Shown: piece by piece, positions 6,882 to 15,661 of the stretch
Layout: every line of letters starts with the position of its first letter
Position numbering within the stretch: position 1 is the first letter of the stretch
DNA from: JAENVT01 sp031412355
Lineage (GTDB): Bacteria > Actinomycetota > Acidimicrobiia > Acidimicrobiales > Ilumatobacteraceae
Reading direction: 5' to 3'
DNA length: 17,021 nucleotides
NCBI GenBank assembly: GCA_031412355.1
Contig: JANOCR010000241.1
Location: 1-17,021 of the forward strand
Notes under the pieces: generated by a model
Told to the model about the DNA's origin: nothing
The model's database searches: none
The model's input: the letters and a program-made list of their open reading frames with translations, nothing else
Position numbers and translations under genes: made by a program

Positions 6882-9164
6882 ATGACGGCAGCAACCAAGC
6901 CACGTTTCATTCGCGCCGACGGACCCGACAAGGTGACAGGTAGCGGGCGATACACCGCTGATCTCACACTCACCGGGATGCTCGCAGCCAAGTTCCGCTA
7001 CGCCGGCATCGCCCACGCGCGGATCACCAAGCTCGATGTGTCGGCGGCGCGAGCCATCCCCGGCGTCATGGCCGTCCTGACGGCGGACGACGTCCCCGAC
7101 GTTCGATTCGGGCCGTTCGTGCAAGACCGCACGTTGTTCGCCCGCGACGTCGTGCGCTTCGAGGGCGAGGTCATCGCCGCCGTCGCCGCCACCACGCCGG
7201 CCATTGCCCAGCGGGCTGTCGACGCGATCGTCGTCGAGTACGAGCCACTGCCCGTCGTTATGGATCTCGAGGCAGCGCTGGCCGCGGACTCGCCGCTGGT
7301 GCACACCGATTGGGCTCAGTACGGCGCCGCCGACGCACTGGTCCGCGATCGAAACGACGCGTCCTTCTCCTCGATCGCCAAGGGCGATATCGATGCCGGC
7401 CTGGCCGAGGCCGATCATGTGATCACCAGTCGATACGTCGCGGATGGCAGCCATGCCGCGCCGATCGAACCGCGTGCCGTCGTTGCACAGTGGGAGGGAA
7501 ACAAGGTCACGATCTGGACTTCGACACAGGTGCCGTTCGATGCGCGCGCCGGCGTGTGCGAGACCCTCGAGTTGCCGGCCAACCGCGTGCGGATCATCGT
7601 TCCCCACCTCGGTGGTGGGTTCGGCGGCAAGTGTGGCTTCCACTACGAAGCACACATCGCTGCGTTGGCCAAAGCGTCGAAGCGTCCAGTGCGGCTGGTG
7701 TTCTCGCGACGCGAAGAGTTCCTCGCACCCGACCGCCGGCGCGAAGGCATGGTGATCGACATCACCACAGGTGTTCGCAACGACGGCACCATCACTGCGC
7801 GCAAAGCCTGGATCGCCATCGACAACGGCGCGTACACGGCCGACAGCGGCTTCTTCCCACAGTTGGCAGCGATGCATGTCTCAGGGCCCTATCGCATTCC
7901 GAACCTCTACGTCGCCGCCCACCTCGTGTACACCAACCACCAGCCTTCCGGCTCGGTTCGTGCACCAACAGCGCCACAGTCTTGTTGGGCCGTCGAGTCG
8001 CACACCGACGAGGTCGCCGCCGCGGTGGGGATGGACCCCGTCGATTTCCGTCGCCGCAATGCGGTCGACACCGGTGTCGAGGGACCCAGCGGGCAGACCT
8101 ACGGCGAGATCGGCGTGCAGCAATGCATCGAGGAAGCCACGAAACTCGTCGGCTACGGACGCACCTTGCCCGACGACGAGGCCATCGGCGTCGCCATCGG
8201 TTGGTGGCCCAGCTTCGCGGTGCCCTCTGGCGCCTACATCAAGATCGATGGCGACGGGTCGGGCCAGATCATCACGGGCGCGCAGGAATGCGGCACCGGG
8301 TCGGTGATGACACTTCGTCAACTGGCCGCCGACGAACTGGGGATGGAGCCGGAAGACTTCCAGCTGATCTACCAGGACACGTCGGTTGCCCCGTACGACA
8401 TGGGAGCCACGGGCTCGCAGACAATCTTCAACAACGGCCGTGCGGTGGTGGCGGCGGCCGGACAGATCGCCGAGCAACTCAAGGCGTTGGCGGCCGAGCA
8501 CCTCGAGGCGTCCGCCGCCGACATCGTGCTGGCCGACGGTCACGCCCACGTTGCCGGTACCCCAAGTTCGACCGTGTCGATAACCGAGTTGGCTGGGATC
8601 GCCTCCGGCGGCGAGTTGTTGATCGCCCACGGGTCGGGCACTCCCCCATCGGCGCCGCCGCTGCTCGGATCCAGTTGTGTCGGCGATGTCGGCATGGCCT
8701 CGTTCGTCGCACCGCAGTTCTCCTGCCATGCGGTGCGCGTGCGGCTCGACCGCGACACCGGCGTCGTGCGCGTCGTCGAGGTCGGAACAGCGCACGATTC
8801 GGGCACGATCATCAACGAGACCGGCGCCCTCGGGCAGATCCAAGGGGGCGTCATGATGGGCATTGGCCAGGCCCTGACCGAGGGAACCGTGTACGACGAC
8901 CAGTCCCGACAACGAAACGCTGCGCTACTGGAGTACAAGCTGCAGACCTGTGCGGATGCACCCACCATTCACACGCACTTCGTTCAGATCGCCACTCCTG
9001 ACGCGGGGCCGCGCGGTGCGAAGGGCCTGGCCGAGGCGCCCAACGTCGCAACCGCCGCGGCGATCTCCAATGCATTGGCCAAGCTTCTCGGAGGACCGGT
9101 TCGTCGCCTGCCGATGACCGCCGAACGCGTGTGGGAAACGATGTCGGGGGCTGGTCAGTCATGA
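6882..9164 (+). CDS. molybdenum hydroxylase large (Mo-pterin) subunit, xanthine dehydrogenase family
   Basis: This 760-residue protein is the Mo-cofactor subunit of a CoxL/XdhB-type hydroxylase. It begins with the family opening (RFIRADGPDKVTGSGRYTAD). It has the cofactor loop GGGFGGK (244-250), the SVRAPTAPQ loop around Arg360, and the catalytic Glu718 in GAKGLAEAP. The AYxCSFR loop of true aerobic CO dehydrogenase is absent, so CO oxidation is unlikely. These enzymes hydroxylate N-heterocycles, aldehydes or aromatic acyl-CoA; the substrate here is unresolved. The ATG at 6882 precedes the conserved start; a GTG at 6843 would add 13 residues. No strong ribosome site is seen. The stop overlaps the next start by 4 bases (ATGA), indicating coupled translation. 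Cofactor insertion genes are not in the window. Confidence 0.92.
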   Translation: MTAATKPRFIRADGPDKVTGSGRYTADLTLTGMLAAKFRYAGIAHARITKLDVSAARAIPGVMAVLTADDVPDVRFGPFVQDRTLFARDVVRFEGEVIAAVAATTPAIAQRAVDAIVVEYEPLPVVMDLEAALAADSPLVHTDWAQYGAADALVRDRNDASFSSIAKGDIDAGLAEADHVITSRYVADGSHAAPIEPRAVVAQWEGNKVTIWTSTQVPFDARAGVCETLELPANRVRIIVPHLGGGFGGKCGFHYEAHIAALAKASKRPVRLVFSRREEFLAPDRRREGMVIDITTGVRNDGTITARKAWIAIDNGAYTADSGFFPQLAAMHVSGPYRIPNLYVAAHLVYTNHQPSGSVRAPTAPQSCWAVESHTDEVAAAVGMDPVDFRRRNAVDTGVEGPSGQTYGEIGVQQCIEEATKLVGYGRTLPDDEAIGVAIGWWPSFAVPSGAYIKIDGDGSGQIITGAQECGTGSVMTLRQLAADELGMEPEDFQLIYQDTSVAPYDMGATGSQTIFNNGRAVVAAAGQIAEQLKALAAEHLEASAADIVLADGHAHVAGTPSSTVSITELAGIASGGELLIAHGSGTPPSAPPLLGSSCVGDVGMASFVAPQFSCHAVRVRLDRDTGVVRVVEVGTAHDSGTIINETGALGQIQGGVMMGIGQALTEGTVYDDQSRQRNAALLEYKLQTCADAPTIHTHFVQIATPDAGPRGAKGLAEAPNVATAAAISNALAKLLGGPVRRLPMTAERVWETMSGAGQS

Positions 9165-10060
9165 AGTTCACCATTGCGTCATCACTCGACGAGGCCCTCG
9201 CGGCTGTTGCCACGGGCGCACGTGCGGTGGCAGGCGGAAGCGACCTGGTCGTCGGCGCCCGCCAGGGCAAGGCACCACTTCCAGACTCCGTTGTGGCGAT
9301 CGATCGCATCGCCTCGCTCGACCTCATCGAACCGACGCCAGACGGTCTTCGCATCGGGGCGCTAGTCACCCACGCGCGACTCGAAGTCGACCCGGCAATC
9401 GTCGCCACATACAGCGCCCTCGCCGATGCCAGCGCGTTGGTGGGATCGCCATCGACCCGCAACATCGGCACGATCGGGGGCAACGTCATGAACGCATCCC
9501 CCGCCATGGACACCGGAGCACCGCTCGTCGTGTTGGGTGCCGAGGCGGAGTTGCAGTCCACCACCGCTTCAAGACGCGTTCCCATTGGCGACCTGTGGAC
9601 CGGGCCCGGGCGAACCTCGGCTCAGCCCAGCGAGTTGTGCGTGGCCATTCATCTGCCGTCTCAACCGGCGACGTCGGGCAGTGCCTACGTGCGCCTCGAG
9701 TACCGCCGGGCAATGGAGATCGCGGTTGTTGGTGCGGCCGCCGCGGTGGAACTCGGTGCCGACGGAGGTCTCGTCTCAGTGTCGATCGCCCTCACGGCTG
9801 TCGCACCGACGATCATCGCCGTCGACGGGACCGCTGCTTTCGTTGGCCGTCAGGTCGACGACTCGTTGCTTGCCGACGTTGCCGCATTGGCCAGTGCTCA
9901 AGCCGTGCCCATCAGTGATCTGCGGGCCAGCGACACGTATCGCAAGCACTGCATCGGTGTGATGGCTCGTCGGGCCGTCGACGCCGCCACCCGACGTGCC
10001 CGTGGCGAGACCATCGCCGTCCCCGTCAACCGCAGCCTCGGTATTGGAGCAGCATCGTGA
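9161..10060 (+). CDS. molybdenum hydroxylase medium (FAD) subunit
   Basis: This 299-residue CoxM-like flavoprotein passes electrons from the iron-sulfur subunit to an external acceptor. Both FAD pyrophosphate motifs are visible: AGGSD (24-28) and TIGGN (104-108), within RNIGTIGGNVMNASPAMDT. The C-terminal CO-dehydrogenase flavoprotein domain follows (YVRLEYRRAMEIAVVGAAAAV). Its ATG overlaps the end of the large subunit by 4 bases and its TGA overlaps the next gene's GTG by 4 bases, so the three subunits are made in a fixed order. There is no motif that tells whether NAD or another acceptor is used. Confidence 0.92.
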   Translation: MKFTIASSLDEALAAVATGARAVAGGSDLVVGARQGKAPLPDSVVAIDRIASLDLIEPTPDGLRIGALVTHARLEVDPAIVATYSALADASALVGSPSTRNIGTIGGNVMNASPAMDTGAPLVVLGAEAELQSTTASRRVPIGDLWTGPGRTSAQPSELCVAIHLPSQPATSGSAYVRLEYRRAMEIAVVGAAAAVELGADGGLVSVSIALTAVAPTIIAVDGTAAFVGRQVDDSLLADVAALASAQAVPISDLRASDTYRKHCIGVMARRAVDAATRRARGETIAVPVNRSLGIGAAS

Positions 10061-10524
10061 GCATGTCGATCAACCTCAACGTCAACGGGATCGATTACCC
10101 GGTCACTGTCGAACCCGACCGCAACCTGGTCAGCGTTCTGCGCACCGAGATCGGCCTCACCGGCACAAAGGAAGGCTGCGACGACTGCGAGTGCGGTGCG
10201 TGCATGGTGTTGATCGATGGCAACCCGGTCAACTCGTGCTCGTACCTCGCGGCACAGGCGGCGGACCGGCCTATCACGACCGTCGAGGGCGTGATGGTCG
10301 GCGACGACCTGCATCCTCTGCAACAGGCGCTGCTCGACGAGGGTGGTGTGCAGTGTGGTTTCTGCACGCCGGGCATGATCATGTCGGCGACCGCGTTGTT
10401 GAGCCACAATCCGGCGCCCACCGAAGAAGAGGTGCGCATCGGCCTCTCCGGCAACCTGTGCCGCTGCACCGGCTACGTGAAGATCCTCGCCGCCGTCCAA
10501 AGCGCCGCCGCCCAAGCCCGCTGA
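10057..10524 (+). CDS. molybdenum hydroxylase small 2x[2Fe-2S] subunit
   Basis: This 155-residue protein has both iron-sulfur sites of the family. The plant-ferredoxin-like cluster uses Cys41, Cys46, Cys49 and Cys61, and the second, C-terminal helical cluster uses Cys100, Cys103, Cys135 and Cys137 (CGFCTPGM and LCRCTGY). An additional Cys44 replaces the usual glycine in the first cluster loop (GCDDCECGAC). I use the GTG at 10057, which forms the GTGA overlap with the FAD subunit; an ATG two codons later is the other choice. It transfers electrons one at a time between the Mo site and FAD. It is the last gene of the cluster, and a possible stem-loop lies just after it. Confidence 0.93.
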   Translation: MSMSINLNVNGIDYPVTVEPDRNLVSVLRTEIGLTGTKEGCDDCECGACMVLIDGNPVNSCSYLAAQAADRPITTVEGVMVGDDLHPLQQALLDEGGVQCGFCTPGMIMSATALLSHNPAPTEEEVRIGLSGNLCRCTGYVKILAAVQSAAAQAR

Positions 10525-10532
10525 AAGTTTGT

Positions 10533-10556
10533 ACGGGCGCGAAATGCGCCACCCGT
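10533..10556. terminator. possible stem-loop between convergent genes
   Basis: GGCGC-GAAAT-GCGCC (10536-10550) forms a GC-rich hairpin, and the flanking ACG and CGT can extend it across a small bulge. It lies between the end of the small subunit gene and the end of the alpha-galactosidase gene, where a terminator is expected. No T-run follows it, so its role is uncertain. Confidence 0.35.
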
Positions 10557-10593
10557 GGCGTGATACCGCGCCCACACTGCCGTTGCGGGCGGG

Positions 10594-12732
10594 TCAGTCG
10601 GCGGCGGTGATGTGGATGAGCATCGACGTCTCGGGGAGGAGAACTGGGGCGTTGAAGCCAACGGCTGCCAACTGGCGGCCAGTCATGGTCAGACCGCCCG
10701 TCAACCACGCGGGCTGCGAGCGGGCGGGTCCCCACCGACTACCGCCCACAGGGAGGTGGGCGATGCTGTACGTGCGGTCGGGGTCGAGCCCCGGTGGGCA
10801 TATCGGCGCTGTGTGCAGCGACGGACCCGACTGCAGCCGCGTGCAGGCGAACACGGCTTCGGACCGATCGACGGCAACAACTCCGTGCACCATGACGTTC
10901 GGATCGGGGTGATCGAGGCGGGTGACGATGCCGTGGTGCAACAGTGGGCGCAGACGCTTGTGGAGCGCGACAATCTCGGCGAGGTCGGCGCGATCCTTAT
11001 CCGACGCGGTCAGCAGGTTCCACTCGATTCCCAGCGAGCCGAACAATGCTGCGATCGACCGGAAGGCCAGCCCATGCGATCGGCCGGTGGTGTGGGCGAC
11101 CGGTGACCCGATGTGACTGCCCATCAGCTCTGGCGGGAACAGCAATGAGAACCCCCGCTGGATCTGTTGACGATCGAGGGCGTCGATCGAATCGCTCGTC
11201 CACGCCCGATCGGAGCGCTCGAAGATCCCGAAGTCGACCCGGCCGCCGCCCGAAGCACACGTCTCGAACTCGACGCCATGATGTGCTGCACGCAACCGAT
11301 CGAACAGGTCGTAGACGCCGAGCGTCTGGCGGTGCACGCCCGCACGGCCCGCCGACGTCGCCGCGACCAAATCGCGATTCATGTCCCACTTGACGTAGGC
11401 GATGTCGTGGTCGCGAAGCAGCGCGTCGAGATGCCCGAACAGATACTCGACAACCTCAGCACGTCCGAGGTCGAGCACGAGCTGATTGCGACCGAGCACC
11501 ACGGGGTAGCGCTCGTCGGCCAAAGTCCACTCCGGATGCATTCGATACAGGTCGCTGTCCGGGTTGACCATCTCGGGCTCGACCCAGATCCCGAATTGCA
11601 TGCCCAGGCCGCGCACGTGATCGATCAGCGGTGTCAGGCCGTGCGTCCACACCTCCCTGTCGACCCACCAATCACCCAGGCCGGCACGATCGTTGCGGCG
11701 GCCGTGGAACCAACCGTCGTCCACGACGAAGCGTTCTACTCCGCACGTTGCCGCTGTGTCGGCGAGCCGGCGCAACGTGTCGAGATCGTGATCGAAGTAC
11801 ACCGCCTCCCAGATGTTCAGCAACACCGGGCGCGGCGTTGAGGGATGTTGCGGCCGGGCCCTGAGGAACGCATGGAACGAGTTCGACACGGCGTTCAATC
11901 CGTCGCCCGCGTACGCGGCGTACACCGCGGGCATGCCGTAGCTCTCGCCCGGCGCCAGAGTGACCTCGCCCGCCGTCAGCAGTTCACCGATCTGGATCGA
12001 CCGGCGAGCGTCGGTGACCGAATCGCAGATGATCTCGTAGTTGCCGCTCCAACCGATGTGACATCCCCACACCTCTCCGCTGTGCTCGCAGAATCCGCGA
12101 GTGCCGGCAAAGACGACACCGAGCCGTTCGTGCGACGTCTTGCCTCGCCTGTTTTCCACGGTCAGGCAGTTGCCGATCCATGAGCTGCGTGTCTGACCGA
12201 ACTCGTTGGTCCAGCGCCCACCAACCGTCAGCAGTTCTTGTGCCTGGGCTGGAACGGGGATACTGAGCCGCAATGCTTCCAGGTAGTACTCGGACTCACC
12301 ATCGTTGGTGATCGACGCGGCGAACGATGCGACGCCGCTCGGGTGCAGCACCACAACGATGTGCGCCGACAGCGCCGCTGACTCATCGGCCAGCACGAAG
12401 TCGGCGTGGTGCCCATCTGCGTCGTGCGAGCGCAAAACGAACTGGGGAGCGAAATCACTCCCATCGTGGCGATGACCTTCGAGGCCCGGATTGCCGAACC
12501 ATCCGACGCTCGACTCGGCGAGCAATCCGATCGGCGGATCGACGTCGAGCCCCCCGCCGGGCACGGAGCGCTCCAGAGCGGCGAGCAGGCGCTGATCGAC
12601 CGGGCCCAGTGGCGCCCCCCAATGCGCTAGGCACGGCATGCCTCCGCGACTCGTGAACAGCAGGCTGGTGACGCCGTCGGTCAGGTGCGCCAGCAATCGC
12701 ATCGCCTGATCAGGCGACTCATCCTTGGACAT
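10594..12732 (-). CDS. GH36-family alpha-galactosidase
   Basis: This 712-residue protein has the usual GH36 length and layout: an N-terminal beta-sandwich, a TIM barrel and a C-terminal beta domain. Characteristic barrel motifs are VDDGWF with Asp338/339, GIWVEPEMVNPDSDLYR, the nucleophile Asp450 in YVKWDMNRD, and the acid/base Asp514 in WTSDSIDA within the CASGGGR segment. GH36 enzymes release terminal alpha-galactose from raffinose-type sugars, galactomannan or glycolipids; close members can act on alpha-GalNAc, so the sugar is not certain. No signal peptide is visible, so it should act in the cytoplasm on imported sugar, yet no transporter is nearby. The ATG at 12732 has a good ribosome site (GGGAAGGA, 12738-12745). 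It overlaps the end of the patatin gene by 14 bases. Confidence 0.92.
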   Translation of the reverse strand: MSKDESPDQAMRLLAHLTDGVTSLLFTSRGGMPCLAHWGAPLGPVDQRLLAALERSVPGGGLDVDPPIGLLAESSVGWFGNPGLEGHRHDGSDFAPQFVLRSHDADGHHADFVLADESAALSAHIVVVLHPSGVASFAASITNDGESEYYLEALRLSIPVPAQAQELLTVGGRWTNEFGQTRSSWIGNCLTVENRRGKTSHERLGVVFAGTRGFCEHSGEVWGCHIGWSGNYEIICDSVTDARRSIQIGELLTAGEVTLAPGESYGMPAVYAAYAGDGLNAVSNSFHAFLRARPQHPSTPRPVLLNIWEAVYFDHDLDTLRRLADTAATCGVERFVVDDGWFHGRRNDRAGLGDWWVDREVWTHGLTPLIDHVRGLGMQFGIWVEPEMVNPDSDLYRMHPEWTLADERYPVVLGRNQLVLDLGRAEVVEYLFGHLDALLRDHDIAYVKWDMNRDLVAATSAGRAGVHRQTLGVYDLFDRLRAAHHGVEFETCASGGGRVDFGIFERSDRAWTSDSIDALDRQQIQRGFSLLFPPELMGSHIGSPVAHTTGRSHGLAFRSIAALFGSLGIEWNLLTASDKDRADLAEIVALHKRLRPLLHHGIVTRLDHPDPNVMVHGVVAVDRSEAVFACTRLQSGPSLHTAPICPPGLDPDRTYSIAHLPVGGSRWGPARSQPAWLTGGLTMTGRQLAAVGFNAPVLLPETSMLIHITAAD

Positions 12733-15613
12733 CGGCGTCCTTCCCGGTCGTGTCGGAGGAGGGTCGCAGCATCGCGTCGGGCAGGAATCCGATCACGATC
12801 GGAATGCCGAGCACCGCCACGAGCCAACAGACCCACATGGAATGGAAGGCCCACCACGTCGGCCAATTGGCCAACGGATCGACAGCGTGCTCGCGTGCCG
12901 CCGCATAGGCGAACAGGAAGTACAGCAATGCTGTGATCGCGGTCAGGATCATGGCCGCCCACCACCGCATCCAGAAGAAGAGCATTGCCGCGCTGATGCC
13001 GGCGGCGATGGGTGGGATCAACCACCACTTCCAGCCAGCACTCGTCGAGTCGTTCGGCAACAGCGAGTCCTTGTTGGCGAGGGCCACGGCGCCGGCGATC
13101 ACACCAACCAGGGCGTAGGCATACGGCCGCATGTCCCACAGACTGCTGCGCGCCGGTTTGATCTTCAGTTCCACCAAGGCCGCGATAGCCACGGACAGAG
13201 CCACGCCGATGCTCCACAGCGCCCAACTGTCCGTGGTTGTACCAGCCCTGATCGCGGCCATCACACACACGGTCCAGGCGACCGCAACTGCGGCGCGCCG
13301 GCCGGCGAGCGCGACCCCAGCGAGTGCCAGCAGCGTGGGGCGCGAGACGGTCAGCGCTATCTGGGCAACCTTGCCAAGGCCATGCCGGAGCATCTTCGAC
13401 GAGGTGATCACGCCACGAATGGCAGTGCTGGTCAGCTCCCGGCTACCCAGCAGCGCGCTGAGGCGTCGATCGCTTCGAGCCCACGCGATGAACTCGTCCG
13501 ACCCTGTGGCCGCGTCGAAGTCGGGCTGCGCTCCGCAGCGTTGATCGAGGAGCTGGTGCTGACGTCGTTTCAACAGCCAGTGCTTGATGTCCTCGACAGA
13601 ACGATTGGTATCCGTGAACCCCTGCTTTGAGAGGAAGTCGCTCTCACGCAAGGCTTCCAGCGCCTCGTCGTCGAGTACGACATCGAGCAAGGCCCGGACG
13701 CTGTCGAGTCGGCCCCACCACCAGTCGTTGGTCCTCCAGTCACGATCGAAGAACGCACCGAGGTGATGCAGTTGCAGGCCGGCGATCTTCGGCTGGCGAC
13801 GTTTGTTGTGAGCTTCGAACGCCAACGAGGCGGGCGATGAGGCATCGCCGGCAATTCGCACGAACTCGATGGGCTGGTCGCTGGCGACCGATTCGGCCGC
13901 AAGCGGTAGTAGCGCGAGGTCGAGATCCTCGGCGCTGGCGGCTCCGGACACGAGGTTGCGCAGCACGTCGGCCGCTGGCGCTTCGACATCGTCGGGAAGC
14001 TGCGGGAGGTGTTCCACGATCGTCTCGACGAGGAAGCGGAGGTGATCGCCGAGACTGCGCCCGTCGGCCGACGATGTGGCGCCCGACAGATCCCAGGACG
14101 CCAGTGCCTTCCATGTCTCGTCGTCGACTTCATCGGCAACGAGGATGACGTCGAGCTCTTCGCGCGATTGCGTCAGTCGCGTCGTGGGTGCAGAGCCGTC
14201 GCCGTGGCCCAGGAACCGAGCCAACTGGTAACTGGTGACGACATCGCACAACAGCAACAACTCGTAGATCCGGGGTTGGACGTCTTCGAAGTCGACATCG
14301 GGAGCGATTGCAGCGATCGAACCGATCAGACGCTGCAGCCCGAGAACCATTCGACGTGTTGCCACGGCGACCAGCACATCAGGGTTGTCGGCGACGGCTG
14401 CATGGATATCGGTGGCGAGCTCGGCTTTCGACGGATCATCTGGACCGTCGACCAACGGGACAAGCCGGGCAACATTTGGGGCATGCCAGGTGAGCTCGCT
14501 CGGCGGATCGATCGCTGCCCGCAGCAACATCGCCGAACAGGTGCTGCGGCCCAGAGCAGCACGCTCGTCGCTGTCGACCTGGTAGCCGGGCCTGGCAAAC
14601 GAGCGCAGCAGTGCTTCGCCCTCTTCGCGGCGACGGTCGACGGCGTCGTTGTGCAACCGCAGCAGTTCGATGTCCTCGCGTATCGTCTCCTTGCGCTTCC
14701 CGAAGAACGTCCGCACGACCTCTAACGCCGTGGTGGGATCTTGCTCCGCGCCTGCGCCGCGACGCCCGCCGGGGTCCGGATGGAGGTACAACAACACACG
14801 ACGCACACGGCGTTCGGCGGGGCTGTTGGCGATGGCGCGTATCGCCCGCGAGATGGGCACGTTGTCGATGACCCCACCGTCCATGACCTCGACCTTGCTG
14901 CGGAGTCGGGTGAACGCACCCACAAGCCGGCTGCCGAAGGTCAACTGGTCGAATTCGACCGGCTCGAACAAGCCGGGGAGGCTGGACGTGGCCCGACCGA
15001 CCAGCGCCAAGGCATCGAGATTGCTGACAACGCGATCTGACGGCTCGAACGAATCGAGCCCGCGATTCGACGGTCCACGCCGGGCGATGTGGAAGTACGC
15101 GTCGCTGCGCGTCTCGCAGATCGCCGCGCCGGGGACGTCTCTGAACTCGACCGGATTCGGCCGAACCAGTGTTGCACTGGCAAAGACTGCGAGGTCCTGT
15201 TCGAGAGCAATTGAACCCACGGGCTTGTCGAGGGCGTCGCGTAGCGACTGGCGGAAATACTCGCCCTGCAGCACCGCCCGCGCGTCGTTGCGGGTCGCGT
15301 GCCTGGGACCCTTCAACAACCTGTCGATGTCAGCGTGGTCCTGCCACAGTTCCAAGAACTCGGAGAACGGTGTCTGCGAGCGGATCGCCTGGGCCATCAA
15401 CACTGCGTTCAGTCCGCCTGCCGAGGCACCCGTCATCACGTCGACCAGCGCCTCGCGCTGAAATCCGCATCCTTTGAGCAGATCGCCCCAGAACTCGTCT
15501 CCGCGTCGTAGGCAGTCGATCTCGCTGACCGCCCCGCCGATCCATACCGCCAGGCTGACACCACCGTTCATCGACAGCGCCAGGCGCAGCTGCCGTGTTC
15601 GGCGGGGACTCAT
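12719..15613 (-). CDS. patatin-like phospholipase fused to a multi-pass membrane domain
   Basis: This 964-residue protein has an N-terminal patatin domain: the oxyanion loop NGGVSLAVWIGG (16-27), the nucleophile Ser64 in GASAG (62-66), and the catalytic Asp245 in MDGGVID. Both members of the Ser-Asp dyad are intact, so lipid acyl hydrolase activity is expected. Residues about 290-740 are a region with no motif I recognise. From about 745 to 955 there are around six or seven hydrophobic segments, so the protein should be anchored in the membrane. It resembles long actinobacterial patatin-like proteins. The ATG at 15613 has a GGAGGT at 15625-15630, 11 bases away, slightly far. It follows the polymerase gene by 48 bases and overlaps the alpha-galactosidase start. 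The physiological lipid is unknown, and no signalling or CBASS-like partner is visible. Confidence 0.87.
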   Translation of the reverse strand: MSPRRTRQLRLALSMNGGVSLAVWIGGAVSEIDCLRRGDEFWGDLLKGCGFQREALVDVMTGASAGGLNAVLMAQAIRSQTPFSEFLELWQDHADIDRLLKGPRHATRNDARAVLQGEYFRQSLRDALDKPVGSIALEQDLAVFASATLVRPNPVEFRDVPGAAICETRSDAYFHIARRGPSNRGLDSFEPSDRVVSNLDALALVGRATSSLPGLFEPVEFDQLTFGSRLVGAFTRLRSKVEVMDGGVIDNVPISRAIRAIANSPAERRVRRVLLYLHPDPGGRRGAGAEQDPTTALEVVRTFFGKRKETIREDIELLRLHNDAVDRRREEGEALLRSFARPGYQVDSDERAALGRSTCSAMLLRAAIDPPSELTWHAPNVARLVPLVDGPDDPSKAELATDIHAAVADNPDVLVAVATRRMVLGLQRLIGSIAAIAPDVDFEDVQPRIYELLLLCDVVTSYQLARFLGHGDGSAPTTRLTQSREELDVILVADEVDDETWKALASWDLSGATSSADGRSLGDHLRFLVETIVEHLPQLPDDVEAPAADVLRNLVSGAASAEDLDLALLPLAAESVASDQPIEFVRIAGDASSPASLAFEAHNKRRQPKIAGLQLHHLGAFFDRDWRTNDWWWGRLDSVRALLDVVLDDEALEALRESDFLSKQGFTDTNRSVEDIKHWLLKRRQHQLLDQRCGAQPDFDAATGSDEFIAWARSDRRLSALLGSRELTSTAIRGVITSSKMLRHGLGKVAQIALTVSRPTLLALAGVALAGRRAAVAVAWTVCVMAAIRAGTTTDSWALWSIGVALSVAIAALVELKIKPARSSLWDMRPYAYALVGVIAGAVALANKDSLLPNDSTSAGWKWWLIPPIAAGISAAMLFFWMRWWAAMILTAITALLYFLFAYAAAREHAVDPLANWPTWWAFHSMWVCWLVAVLGIPIVIGFLPDAMLRPSSDTTGKDADVQG

Positions 15614-15661
15614 CCCGGCACCATACCTCCGGTCGATCGGAGGTTGATTCGGTGCCGCCCG

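Noticed and set aside
6123..7877. Upstream extension of the desaturase frame (935 codons in total)
   Set aside because: The added part is antisense to the protease and Mo-enzyme genes and has no similarity to desaturases; the family N-terminus fits the ATG at 6122.
7310..9001. 563-codon plus frame and a 343-codon minus frame (7881-8912) within the Mo-enzyme gene
   Set aside because: Both are Arg-rich shadows of the well-supported large subunit.
6882..10524. Aerobic carbon monoxide dehydrogenase (coxLMS)
   Set aside because: The AYxCSFR active-site loop is missing from the large subunit and the gene order is large-medium-small rather than the typical cox M-S-L order.
12719..15613. CBASS or similar anti-phage effector (CapV-like patatin)
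   Set aside because: No cyclic nucleotide synthase or other defence partner is in the window, and the protein is far longer than CapV, with a multi-pass membrane tail.
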